A DNA stretch of 11,829 nt from JBGTNQ01 sp964646785 (GCA_964646785.1 CAZYGU010000025.1:1-11829); one strand, 5' to 3'; positions 1 through 6,825 are shown, numbered from the stretch's first letter. Made by a program: numbers and translations. The notes: generated by a model from the sequence alone, not told the origin.

Positions 1-221
1 GCTTCACCTTGACCGGAACCTCCAAGAACAATCCCACGAACATTATTAGGATTTTGAGATACAGCACGTGCAACAGGAATAACATAGTCTGGGTAATCAT
101 CATTCTCATCATATTCATGAGCCCCGCAGTCAATAACCTCATATCCTCCCTCTTTAAGGAATTCAGTAATTCGTTCTTTTTGAGCGAGACCGGCATGGTC
201 TGTGCCGATGTAAATTTTCAT
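1..221 (-). CDS. rpiB: Ribose-5-phosphate isomerase B, C-terminally truncated by window edge
   Basis: The reading frame starts at an ATG at 221 and runs open off the left edge, giving the first 73 residues. They carry the RpiB/LacAB hallmarks: GTDHAG near residue 6, IDCGA near 30, a DDYP segment near 42, and the strand-loop VLGGSGQGEA at 64-73. The enzyme interconverts ribose 5-phosphate and ribulose 5-phosphate in the non-oxidative pentose phosphate pathway. The GGSGxGE loop matches the actinobacterial type, in which Glu acts as base, rather than the E. coli type with Cys in CGTGxG. The gene lies 8 nt behind gap, so the two are probably co-transcribed. There is no Shine-Dalgarno; a perfect TATAAT lies 7 nt before the ATG, overlapping the gap stop codon. 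The family call is firm; the rest of the protein is outside the window. Confidence 0.93.
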   Translation of the reverse strand, partial: MKIYIGTDHAGLAQKERITEFLKEGGYEVIDCGAHEYDENDDYPDYVIPVARAVSQNPNNVRGIVLGGSGQGE

Positions 222-228
222 ACGTTCT

Positions 229-234
229 ATTATA
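229..234 (-). promoter_or_regulatory. Possible leaderless -10 box for rpiB
   Basis: A perfect TATAAT on the minus strand ends 7 nt before the rpiB ATG, which would place transcription start at or next to the initiation codon. No convincing -35 hexamer lies 17 nt upstream, and the box overlaps the gap stop codon, so chance is possible. See the finding on leaderless starts. Confidence 0.3.
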
Positions 235-1267
235 TACGAGCACCCGTCTTTACTACATGATCAACGAGTGTATAAGTGTATCCCATCTCATTGTCATACC
301 ACGCAAGTACCTTTACCAAGTTTCCTCCAATTACACGCGTAAGAGAAAGATCAGCAATTGAACCAAATCGTGAACCTAAAATGTCAGTCGACACAAGTTC
401 TTCTTCTGTCACAGAAAACACCCCTTCCCATCTTGCTTCACCTGCAGCTTTTTTGAGTGCTGCATTAATCTCTTCTACTGTTGTTTCTTTTTTTGAAATA
501 AATGTTACATCAACAATTGATCCAGCAATAACTGGAACACGCATTGAAATACCATCAAATAATCCTTCAAGTTGCGTAAAGGCTTTTGTAACAGCAATTG
601 CCGCACCAGTTGATGATGGAACAATATTTGCCGCTGCTGCACGACCCTCTCGATACCCCTTCTTAGATGGCCCATCAACGAGCGCTTGAGTTCCAGTATA
701 TCCATGAACAGTTGAGAGTGCTGCTTTTTTAATACCTACTGCCTCGTCAAGAATTGCAATAAGTGGTGAACTCGCATTTGTGGTGCATGATGCGTTGGAA
801 CTAATCTGGCATGTACCAAGCTTCTCTTCGTTTACACCCATAAGCACTGTTGCTCCTTCAATTCCAGGAATTGGTTCATCTTTCATAGGAGCTGTCACCA
901 CTACCTTTCGTGCACCAGCATCAAGATGTGCTTTTGCAGCAGCATATGAAGTATAAAAACCGGTAGATTCAACCACTACATCAATATTCATATCTTTCCA
1001 TGGAAGATTGATTGCATCCTTCTCAGATACAAATGCGATTTCTTTTTCATCTACCATAATTGCTTTTTTATCTTCACGAACAGAGGTTGAAAAAGAACTA
1101 ACACCGTACACAGAATCATATTTCAGTAAGTACGCAATGTTTTCTGCATCACCAAGATCATTGATTGCAACTATTTCAATTTCTGGTCGCTGTAATGCAA
1201 TTTTCAAAAATGCTCTTCCGATTCTTCCCGCTCCGTTAATTGCAACTCTGATTTTTGTATCACTCAT
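230..1267 (-). CDS. gap: Glyceraldehyde-3-phosphate dehydrogenase, type I
   Basis: A 345-residue protein, full length for the family. It oxidises glyceraldehyde 3-phosphate to 1,3-bisphosphoglycerate in glycolysis, in the cytoplasm. The Rossmann loop NGAGRIGR is at 11-18, and the cofactor-selecting Asp37-Leu38 (AINDL) suggests NAD preference. The catalytic site SNASCTTN gives nucleophile Cys161, and the general base is His188 in TVHGYT. The S-loop VDGPSKKGYREGR follows, and WYDNEMGY near 323-330 is the usual C-terminal signature. The second cysteine of the common CTTNC motif is Ala165 here. The start is the ATG at 1267: it begins directly with the Rossmann strand and sits just behind a good promoter. 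No Shine-Dalgarno is visible. The stop is 8 nt before rpiB. Confidence 0.97.
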   Translation of the reverse strand: MSDTKIRVAINGAGRIGRAFLKIALQRPEIEIVAINDLGDAENIAYLLKYDSVYGVSSFSTSVREDKKAIMVDEKEIAFVSEKDAINLPWKDMNIDVVVESTGFYTSYAAAKAHLDAGARKVVVTAPMKDEPIPGIEGATVLMGVNEEKLGTCQISSNASCTTNASSPLIAILDEAVGIKKAALSTVHGYTGTQALVDGPSKKGYREGRAAAANIVPSSTGAAIAVTKAFTQLEGLFDGISMRVPVIAGSIVDVTFISKKETTVEEINAALKKAAGEARWEGVFSVTEEELVSTDILGSRFGSIADLSLTRVIGGNLVKVLAWYDNEMGYTYTLVDHVVKTGARI

Positions 1268-1285
1268 ATATTTGTTTAATTAGTC

Positions 1286-1314
1286 ACTATAGTATAGCAA
1301 CATTCCTCTTTCAA
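1286..1314 (-). promoter_or_regulatory. Sigma70-type promoter for gap
   Basis: On the minus strand, TTGAAA (1314-1309) and TATAGT (1291-1286) are separated by exactly 17 bp. Transcription would start near 1279, leaving a leader of only about 12 nt. The -35 box lies in the outer arm of the nrdB terminator hairpin, so terminator and promoter overlap. Confidence 0.6.
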
Positions 1315-1350
1315 AGAAAAATCCTGCAAAAGCAGGATTTTTCTTTGAAA
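1309..1350 (-). terminator. Rho-independent terminator after nrdB
   Basis: A perfect inverted repeat has two 19-bp arms (1309-1327 and 1332-1350) around a 4-base loop. On the minus strand the core is ATCCTGC, loop, GCAGGAT, flanked by an A-run before and a T-run after, the standard intrinsic terminator layout. It starts 31 nt past the nrdB stop. It could work in both directions, but only minus-strand genes approach it. Confidence 0.85.
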
Positions 1351-1381
1351 TTCATCTTTTAATAACAACATCTACAGTTCC

Positions 1382-2413
1382 CTACTCTCCGACCGGAGAA
1401 GCAGGAGATGGCATATCTTGCACCTTTGGAGAGGTAGTATGTGCCTTACCATCCACTTCATAGCTTGTATTTTGTGCTTCGAAGAAGTTTACCAGTTCAT
1501 ACACATCAGTCGCCGTAGACATCCATTTTGCTGGATTAGTTACATTATAGTGTTTTGGAAGACCAAGTTCCTCAAGTCGTCGATCCGCAACATACTGCAC
1601 ATACTGATTTACGTATTCAGCATTGAGTCCAAGAATTCCATTTGGGAAAAGATCTTTATTGTATGCAGTTTCAAGATCTACTCCTTCAATAATGATTGTT
1701 TGGATTTCCTTTGCGAACTCTTCAGTCAAAAGTTCCTGGTTTTCCTCAAGAATATTATGAACAAGATTCATCCCAAACTTAAGATGAAGAGATTCATCAC
1801 GAAGCACCCAGTTAATCATTGATCCGAAGTTACGAAGTTGATTTCGTTGTCTGAATGAAAGAGCAACCATAAATCCTGAATAGAACCAGATACCTTCCAT
1901 CACAATATTTGTCGCAACAAGATTTCGAATAAAATCTTTTTTTCCATCAATTGTTGAAATGTCGAGAGAATCTTCTGTCATTCGCTTCATATAGCGATTA
2001 ATATAATTCTCTTTTGCTGTCATCGAAGGAACGCTCAAATGAAGATCAAAAATCTTTTCTCGATCAAACGGAAATGTTTCTAAAACGTACTCGAATGCTA
2101 CGCAATGATTCGCCTCTTCCCACATTTGTTTCGCGAGATATAGATGACACTCTGGAGATTTGAGATATGGGTATATACCAAGAGCAATCGATCGATTCAC
2201 AATAAGTTCAGCTGGGTTGAAAAACGCCATAAGAAATTTCACAGCATGACGCTCATCCTCTGTCATATTCTCCCAATCCTCAAGGTCTTCCTTAAGAGCA
2301 ATTTCATGAGGAAACCATGTATTTCGAACAGCCTGGTTATATAGATCATATGCCCATTGATATTTGATCGGGTGAAGACTTACATCTTCCGGTGAAGCTT
2401 TTCCAATTAACAT
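1382..2413 (-). CDS. nrdB: Ribonucleotide reductase class I beta subunit, class Ic-like (Phe radical site)
   Basis: A 343-residue ferritin-like R2 subunit that generates the oxidant started by the metal site and passes it to NrdA. The six metal ligands are Glu69, Glu100, His103, Glu173, Glu207 and His210. The residue normally forming the tyrosyl radical is Phe107 (EANHCVAF), and the first ligand is Glu rather than Asp. From memory of Chlamydia trachomatis R2 (E89, E120, H123, F127, E193, E227, H230, Y338), every one of these positions is offset by exactly 20, including the C-terminal Tyr318 for radical transfer. Trp33 and Asp206 also fit the transfer path. This argues for a class Ic Mn/Fe cofactor and against a standard class Ia enzyme. 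The gene follows nrdA by 26 nt in the same operon and ends before a strong terminator. No Shine-Dalgarno is seen. Confidence 0.96.
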   Translation of the reverse strand: MLIGKASPEDVSLHPIKYQWAYDLYNQAVRNTWFPHEIALKEDLEDWENMTEDERHAVKFLMAFFNPAELIVNRSIALGIYPYLKSPECHLYLAKQMWEEANHCVAFEYVLETFPFDREKIFDLHLSVPSMTAKENYINRYMKRMTEDSLDISTIDGKKDFIRNLVATNIVMEGIWFYSGFMVALSFRQRNQLRNFGSMINWVLRDESLHLKFGMNLVHNILEENQELLTEEFAKEIQTIIIEGVDLETAYNKDLFPNGILGLNAEYVNQYVQYVADRRLEELGLPKHYNVTNPAKWMSTATDVYELVNFFEAQNTSYEVDGKAHTTSPKVQDMPSPASPVGE

Positions 2414-2439
2414 GTTTGATGTAAAAAATTAAGAAATAA

Positions 2440-5106
2440 TTACTGACAACTATCACATAAAGCTTTCTCTGCTGGATCGATTGGACATACATGTGCTGCT
2501 TGAGAACTTGATACTGCCGCAAACCCTTTCGGTTTTGGTATTTCTATCGCTGATTCAGGAGTTTTTTGAATTGCCTCAACCCGGGCGAACACTTCTTCAT
2601 TTTTAGGAATTGATTCTAGTACCCCTACAGATTCTGGAACATACAGTGGGACAGAAACAGGAGATGGGACAGGTTCACGTGCAACAACAACTTCTTCTTT
2701 AGTTTCAAGTGCTGAAGCAAGACCTGAGATTGCACCGAATCCAACCTTCCCCATTTTCTGTGCCTTGTTCACCGCTACAGTCGATTGTTCAGCAGTATGT
2801 CTTGGCTTCATATGAAGATAGTATGTCGTCTTCAAGCCCTTCTTCCATGCTGACTCATAAATATTCATCGTTTCATCAATATCTCTTGTCTCAAGGTACA
2901 TGTTTCTTGAGAGCGCTTGGTCTACCCATTTCTGTGCACGTGCCGCGACTTCAACAACCGCATATGGTGAAACAGTAAACGCAGTTTTATAAATTGACTT
3001 CAAATGATCTGGAATTGCCTCAATCAGTGAAATATCTCCCTGACTTTCAATAATTTCCCCTTTCACCTTATCCCAAATGCCAAGATTTTTAAGATCCTTC
3101 ACCATATTGTGGTTAATATCCATGTATTTACCAGAAATTTTATTTCGTGCAAACACTTGCGCAAAACGTGCATCAATACCTGGAACAGTTCCTGCAACAA
3201 GACCAATATTTGCATTTGGTGCTACAGCCATAAGAGTCGCATTCCGGATACCCTTCTTTACTTTTTCACGAAGGATTCCCCAATCGAGACCTTTGTGGTG
3301 GCTTGTCTTATCAAGAGTCAGTTCTTCACCTCTCTCCTCTTCAAGAGTTCTGATACTGTCGAATGGTACCCATCCTTTTGACCAACGTGACCCAACAAAA
3401 TTTTTATAACTTCCTCTCTCTTGTGCGAGACGAGCACTTTCATCAATTGCCATGTAACTCACGAATTCAAATATACGATCTGCAAAATCCCAAGCATGAG
3501 ATGAATCATAGGCCATACCAAGTTGTTCAATAGCATCAGCGTATCCCATAACACCCAGACCGATTGCACGGTTCTCTTGATCAGATTTTACTGCTTCTGG
3601 AACAGGAAGTTTATTGATATCAATAAGATTATCAAGCTGCCTTACTGCAAGACGGACAGATTCTTCGAGTTTCCCCCACATCACTTCTTTCATATGGATA
3701 TGCGCAGCGATGTTTACTGATACAAGATTACATACAGCAATATTATCCTTATCCTGAGGAAGACAGATTTCAGTACAAAGATTCGACATATGGATCGTTC
3801 CTGTATTGTTGTTGAGTGCTCGAACATTAATCGGATCCTTCCAAGTAATCCATGGATGAGAAGTCGTCTGCAAAGCGACAATCATTTTACGAAAGAGCTC
3901 ACGTGCAGGAATCTTCTTGTGAATTCTAAGCTCACCATTCTGAGCCTTATCAATATATTCAAGATATCGTTTAGTAAAGGCATTTCCATATAATTCATTT
4001 AGATCAGGGGTTTCTGCTGGATCAAACATGTACCAGTCAGCATTTGTCTTTACTCTCTTCATAAACTCATCAGAAATAAATGAGCAGGTATTTGCAGTAC
4101 GCATACGAACATAGTCATCTCCTGCGTTGTGCTTCCAGTCAAGAAAATCTGGATAATCCAAATGCCAGTTCTCCATGTAAAATGCAAGCGCACCTTTTTT
4201 CTTTCCCCCTCTTTGAATTGCCCGAATAGCTGTATCAATAATCTTTGCAAATGTTGCAGGACCAGTCGAAACACCACCGAAGTTTGACTTGAGCGGTGAC
4301 CCAGATGCGCGAAGTTTTGTGACTGACGCACCAATTCCACCAGATCCTTTTGAGAGAAGCATCACATCAGAAACTGACTTTGCAATATGCTCCATATTGT
4401 CATGAATCTCAAGTAGGAAACAATTCGAAAGTGATGGTCGAAGCGTTCCTGCACCAAGATTGGTAGATCCTCCTGCAATGAACTCGTGCCGAGACATTTT
4501 ATTGTAAAACTTAATTGCCCATTCAGTCGGATTTGCCTCGTTGTATGAAAGCCCCATAGCAATACGCATAAACAAATATTGTGGAGTTTCTGTTGCCTGC
4601 TGCTCAACATCACGAATAGCATATCGATTCATCAAGCCATCAAGTCCAGAATAAATAAACAAATCATCTCGCTCAATAACAAGAGCATCTGCAAGTTTTT
4701 CCAAATCATACTTCTCGATCATATTCGGATGAAGTCGGTTTTCAGCGACACCCTTTTTTATATAGGTGAGAAAAGAATTTCTATGCTTTTTCTTAAGCAT
4801 GTCAAAGTCGTCAGGATCGTAGTCCCCAATCACCTTCTTGTATACAGTCTTAAGGAGAAGCCTTGTCGCAACCTTGTCATAGTCAATATCTTCCTTAATG
4901 TTTTGAACAGCAGCATTGATGGTAGCCTGGTCCATCTCTGCAGTTGTGATGCCATCATATACAGTAAGACGAGTATCCGTAGCGATCTGTGTCACCATTG
5001 CAATCGGATTTATGAGACCGGCGCAGGCGCGTTCAATAGATCGGTTAATATGATCTGCATTGAAAGCCTCTTTGGTTCCATCTCTTTTGGTGATAAATAA
5101 TGACAT
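2440..5106 (-). CDS. nrdA: Ribonucleoside-diphosphate reductase alpha subunit (class I)
   Basis: An 888-residue catalytic subunit reducing ribonucleotides to deoxyribonucleotides with NrdB. The N-terminal ATP-cone (about 1-95, beginning ITKRDGTKEAF) suggests dATP feedback control. Catalytic residues: Cys229 (LSNCF), Asn442/Cys444/Glu446 (SNLCTEICLP, thiyl cysteine in the middle), Cys459 partner (AVCNLVS), and the Tyr762-Tyr763 radical pair (TTYYLHMKPR). The C-terminus ends CDSC at 884-887, the redox-active pair re-reducing the active site. Residues about 795-870 form a long Pro/Val/Glu-rich tether. The start is the ATG at 5106 because the ATP-cone begins there; the frame stays open upstream to 5217, but that stretch encodes only Lys/Phe/Leu-rich low-complexity sequence. 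No Shine-Dalgarno is present. It is the first gene of the nrdA-nrdB operon. Confidence 0.97.
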   Translation of the reverse strand: MSLFITKRDGTKEAFNADHINRSIERACAGLINPIAMVTQIATDTRLTVYDGITTAEMDQATINAAVQNIKEDIDYDKVATRLLLKTVYKKVIGDYDPDDFDMLKKKHRNSFLTYIKKGVAENRLHPNMIEKYDLEKLADALVIERDDLFIYSGLDGLMNRYAIRDVEQQATETPQYLFMRIAMGLSYNEANPTEWAIKFYNKMSRHEFIAGGSTNLGAGTLRPSLSNCFLLEIHDNMEHIAKSVSDVMLLSKGSGGIGASVTKLRASGSPLKSNFGGVSTGPATFAKIIDTAIRAIQRGGKKKGALAFYMENWHLDYPDFLDWKHNAGDDYVRMRTANTCSFISDEFMKRVKTNADWYMFDPAETPDLNELYGNAFTKRYLEYIDKAQNGELRIHKKIPARELFRKMIVALQTTSHPWITWKDPINVRALNNNTGTIHMSNLCTEICLPQDKDNIAVCNLVSVNIAAHIHMKEVMWGKLEESVRLAVRQLDNLIDINKLPVPEAVKSDQENRAIGLGVMGYADAIEQLGMAYDSSHAWDFADRIFEFVSYMAIDESARLAQERGSYKNFVGSRWSKGWVPFDSIRTLEEERGEELTLDKTSHHKGLDWGILREKVKKGIRNATLMAVAPNANIGLVAGTVPGIDARFAQVFARNKISGKYMDINHNMVKDLKNLGIWDKVKGEIIESQGDISLIEAIPDHLKSIYKTAFTVSPYAVVEVAARAQKWVDQALSRNMYLETRDIDETMNIYESAWKKGLKTTYYLHMKPRHTAEQSTVAVNKAQKMGKVGFGAISGLASALETKEEVVVAREPVPSPVSVPLYVPESVGVLESIPKNEEVFARVEAIQKTPESAIEIPKPKGFAAVSSSQAAHVCPIDPAEKALCDSCQ

Positions 5107-5155
5107 AAGGATATAAGTAAAAAACACTAATAAATAACTATTCCCTTTTTTCAGA

Positions 5156-5164
5156 AAATTACCA
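5156..5164 (-). promoter_or_regulatory. nrdA: Weak candidate extended -10 for nrdA
   Basis: On the minus strand TGG followed by TAATTT (5164-5156) resembles an extended -10 element, about 50 nt before the nrdA ATG. A TTGAGC that could be a -35 box is 20 bp upstream, which is too far, so this is a tentative call. The true promoter may be elsewhere in this very A/T-rich leader. Confidence 0.22.
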
Positions 5165-5168
5165 TTTA

Positions 5169-5187
5169 TTGAGCACTTTTTGCTCAA
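5169..5187. repeat. Inverted repeat in the nrdA upstream region, possible operator
   Basis: TTGAGC and GCTCAA form perfect 6-bp arms around a 7-base centre (ACTTTTT). It sits 63-81 nt before the nrdA start, next to the candidate promoter. It does not match the NrdR box I know. It may be a repressor site or a small RNA hairpin. Confidence 0.4.
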
Positions 5188-5241
5188 AAATTGTATTTTT
5201 TTCAAAAAAAAGAACAAAAACTCACAAAAAACATCAAATTT
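5177..5241. promoter_or_regulatory. Phased A-tracts (predicted bent DNA) upstream of nrdA
   Basis: Runs of A or T (four to eight bases, plus one AAATTT) are centred near 5179, 5188, 5199, 5207, 5218, 5228 and 5238. The mean spacing is about 10 bp, close to one helical turn, which is the arrangement that produces intrinsic DNA curvature. It lies immediately upstream of the presumed nrdA promoter, where curved DNA or UP-like elements commonly raise transcription. The tract positions are read directly; the bending is inferred. Confidence 0.5.
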
Positions 5242-5256
5242 GTTTTCTCATTTTAG

Positions 5257-5284
5257 AAAAAAAATGACCCACAACCTTGTGGAT
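5257..5284 (-). terminator. Probable intrinsic terminator after the acyltransferase gene
   Basis: On the minus strand ATCCACA and TGTGGGT pair (7 bp with one G-U) around a 4-base loop, followed after two bases by eight T. It is about 65 nt past the acyltransferase stop. The same sequence contains a DnaA box, so either or both roles are possible. Confidence 0.5.
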
Positions 5285-5286
5285 AA
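5278..5286 (-). promoter_or_regulatory. Perfect DnaA box upstream of nrdAB
   Basis: The minus strand reads TTATCCACA, identical to the consensus DnaA box, about 170 nt before the nrdA start. DnaA is known to control ribonucleotide reductase genes in E. coli and B. subtilis, so the location is suggestive. It overlaps the hairpin at 5257-5284, which offers a simpler explanation. Confidence 0.4.
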
Positions 5287-5349
5287 CAATTTCTTTTCCT
5301 ACTAGAAAATAAAAAAAACTGATGTAAAGACGACTGCCAAACGAAGGCC

Positions 5350-6471
5350 CTATACTTGACCCATTGGATAGTGATTCTCAAAAATCACCCCGTTTCCGTT
5401 TTTCATTTGAACGAGAGAAAGTATTCTCGAGTACAACTCGCGAAACAGGAGACCTAATGAAACCGAAAGAGTGAGAGAAAGGAGTCCGGATAGCAAAAAA
5501 ACAAGAGAGGACTGTGCCATAAAGAGACTTATTAGACTAATACTCCATATGACGAGAGGATAGTGGACCAAGAAAATCCAAAGTGACATACCCCCCAGCT
5601 TTTCGAGCCAACGTAATACATGATTCCCTCGAAAAAACATATACCCGTAGACACAGAGGTTGTATATAACCACACCATACACAAACTGAATGTTGTAGTA
5701 GTAGTCTGGAAGAAGAAAAAAGAGTGTGAAATACAGCCCACAAAGAAACAGCAAAACCCTGATATCAAGGTAAGAAGTTTGTTTTACAAATTTCTCAGAA
5801 TCAATAAAAGAAGTACCTTTTGTTATGCCGTATACAAAGAAAAAAAGATACTCTCCACAAAATGGAATGCCTCCAATATTCCAAAAAGGTGGATATAGAA
5901 ACATTACCAAAGAAATAGCGAACGAAATTGGCAAAAGCCATCGCGATGTTCTATATCGATATAACACTGGAAAGAGAACATAGAGTTGGATCAGAATAAC
6001 AACAAAATAATACGGAACAAGTATGTCACCACTTATAGCATGGTGAATAAACACGCGAAATGATTCACCGTTCCAGTATACAATCAGTGCAACCATAAAA
6101 AGATACGGAATGATGATGCGAACACATTTTGTGCAAAAAAAGGAAATCAAGGATTTCCAATGATAATCTTTGATGGTAAGTAAACTTCCAGAAGCAATAA
6201 TAAATACAGGAATAGCAAATCGAAATAATGCGTTTAAAAAATATGGAATTAAGGTGTGAGAAAAAAAAGAGAACTCTTCCATCACACCAACAACATGTAT
6301 AAGGACAACCGCAATAATTGCTACTCCTTTTACAACATCAAAAAAAGGAATCCTTCCTTTCTTTTTTTCTTGTACTATCTCGCCATGCTTATTCGTCGCA
6401 AAGAAAAAATTTCTCAAACTGGGTACAATGAGAACAATGAGTGACGATATAAATACGTTTCCCGATTCCAT
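5350..6471 (-). CDS. Membrane acyltransferase, acyltransferase-3 family
   Basis: A 373-residue, very hydrophobic protein. The segment RIPFFDVVKGVAIIAVVLIHV (written in two parts: RIPFFDVVKG at 40-49, then a membrane helix to residue 60) is the typical family start, with the catalytic-type His59 at the end of helix 1. About ten membrane helices follow, among them one near 205-230 and the last near 325-345. Members move acetyl or other acyl groups onto sugars, lipids or envelope polymers; the substrate cannot be told. Residues 1-39 are an extra N-terminal stretch with a hydrophobic patch at 8-18. No other in-frame ATG lies before residue 64, so 6471 is kept as start, although it is only 15 nt beyond the preceding terminator hairpin. 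It stands alone between two terminators. Confidence 0.88.
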   Translation of the reverse strand: MESGNVFISSLIVLIVPSLRNFFFATNKHGEIVQEKKKGRIPFFDVVKGVAIIAVVLIHVVGVMEEFSFFSHTLIPYFLNALFRFAIPVFIIASGSLLTIKDYHWKSLISFFCTKCVRIIIPYLFMVALIVYWNGESFRVFIHHAISGDILVPYYFVVILIQLYVLFPVLYRYRTSRWLLPISFAISLVMFLYPPFWNIGGIPFCGEYLFFFVYGITKGTSFIDSEKFVKQTSYLDIRVLLFLCGLYFTLFFLLPDYYYNIQFVYGVVIYNLCVYGYMFFRGNHVLRWLEKLGGMSLWIFLVHYPLVIWSISLISLFMAQSSLVFLLSGLLSLTLSVSLGLLFRELYSRILSLVQMKNGNGVIFENHYPMGQV

Positions 6472-6477
6472 TGTTAC

Positions 6478-6483
6478 AGCATA
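6478..6483 (-). promoter_or_regulatory. Possible leaderless -10 box for the acyltransferase gene
   Basis: TATGCT on the minus strand (4 of 6 consensus bases) ends 6 nt before the acyltransferase ATG. There is little space for a normal leader because the RRM-gene terminator ends at 6487. If used, the messenger would begin at the start codon. Weak evidence alone. Confidence 0.22.
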
Positions 6484-6486
6484 ACA

Positions 6487-6520
6487 AAAACAACTCCCTG
6501 TATATACAGGGAGTTGTTTT
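6487..6520. terminator. Palindromic rho-independent terminator after the RRM gene
   Basis: A perfect 34-bp palindrome: 16-bp arms (core CAACTCCCTGTA with its complement) around a TA centre, beginning 11 nt past the RRM stop. A-runs on one side and T-runs on the other are symmetrical, so it can work on either strand; the natural user is the minus-strand RRM gene. The central TATA would form the loop. Confidence 0.85.
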
Positions 6521-6531
6521 AGAAAACACGA

Positions 6532-6825
6532 TTACCAGTTGTTACCACCATTTCCTCCCTCTCGAGGAGCACGAGGCTGCATTGGTCGAGCTTCGTTGAC
6601 GGTAAGCTTTCGTCCTTGAAAGTCTTTTCCGTTCCACATATCGATTGCCTTCATAGCGTCTTCGTCATTCGCCATTTCAACGAATCCGAATCCTTTTGAT
6701 CGGCCACTCATACGATCCATGATAATAGTCGCTGATGTAACCTCTCCTGCTTGTGCAAACGCATCGCGGAGATCGGCATCCGTACTTGAGTAAGGAACGC
6801 CTCCAACATATAACTTCTTTGCCAT
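6532..6825 (-). CDS. Small RNA-binding protein with a single RRM domain
   Basis: A 97-residue protein almost entirely made of one RNA recognition motif. RNP2 is LYVGGV at 5-10 and RNP1 is KGFGFVEM at about 44-51, with the conserved aromatic residues that stack on RNA bases. The tail from about 80 (RPMQPRAPREGGNGGNNW) is short and Arg/Gly-rich, as in cyanobacterial Rbp and plant glycine-rich RNA-binding proteins. Such proteins bind single-stranded RNA in the cytoplasm and are often cold-induced; a chaperone or stability role is inferred. The start at 6825 is certain because an in-frame stop directly precedes it. The gene has its own promoter, a long leader and its own terminator, so it is monocistronic and probably well expressed. 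Confidence 0.95.
   Translation of the reverse strand: MAKKLYVGGVPYSSTDADLRDAFAQAGEVTSATIIMDRMSGRSKGFGFVEMANDEDAMKAIDMWNGKDFQGRKLTVNEARPMQPRAPREGGNGGNNW

Noticed and set aside
4579..5100. A 173-codon plus-strand open frame inside nrdA
   Set aside because: It is the complement of strongly conserved nrdA coding sequence and has no recognisable domain. The same holds for the other plus-strand frames across gap, nrdB and nrdA.
5123..5140. NrdR box upstream of nrdA
   Set aside because: ACACTAATAAATAACT has only one half resembling the NrdR consensus, and no second box at the usual spacing is seen.
5107..5217. N-terminal extension of NrdA by 37 residues
   Set aside because: The extra stretch is low-complexity Lys/Phe/Leu sequence from the A/T-rich leader, and the ATP-cone begins exactly at the ATG at 5106.
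5107..5349. Replication origin upstream of nrdA (DnaA box, A/T-rich and curved DNA)
   Set aside because: Only one perfect DnaA box and one poor copy are present, there is no dnaA, dnaN or similar gene nearby, and gene direction does not switch here.
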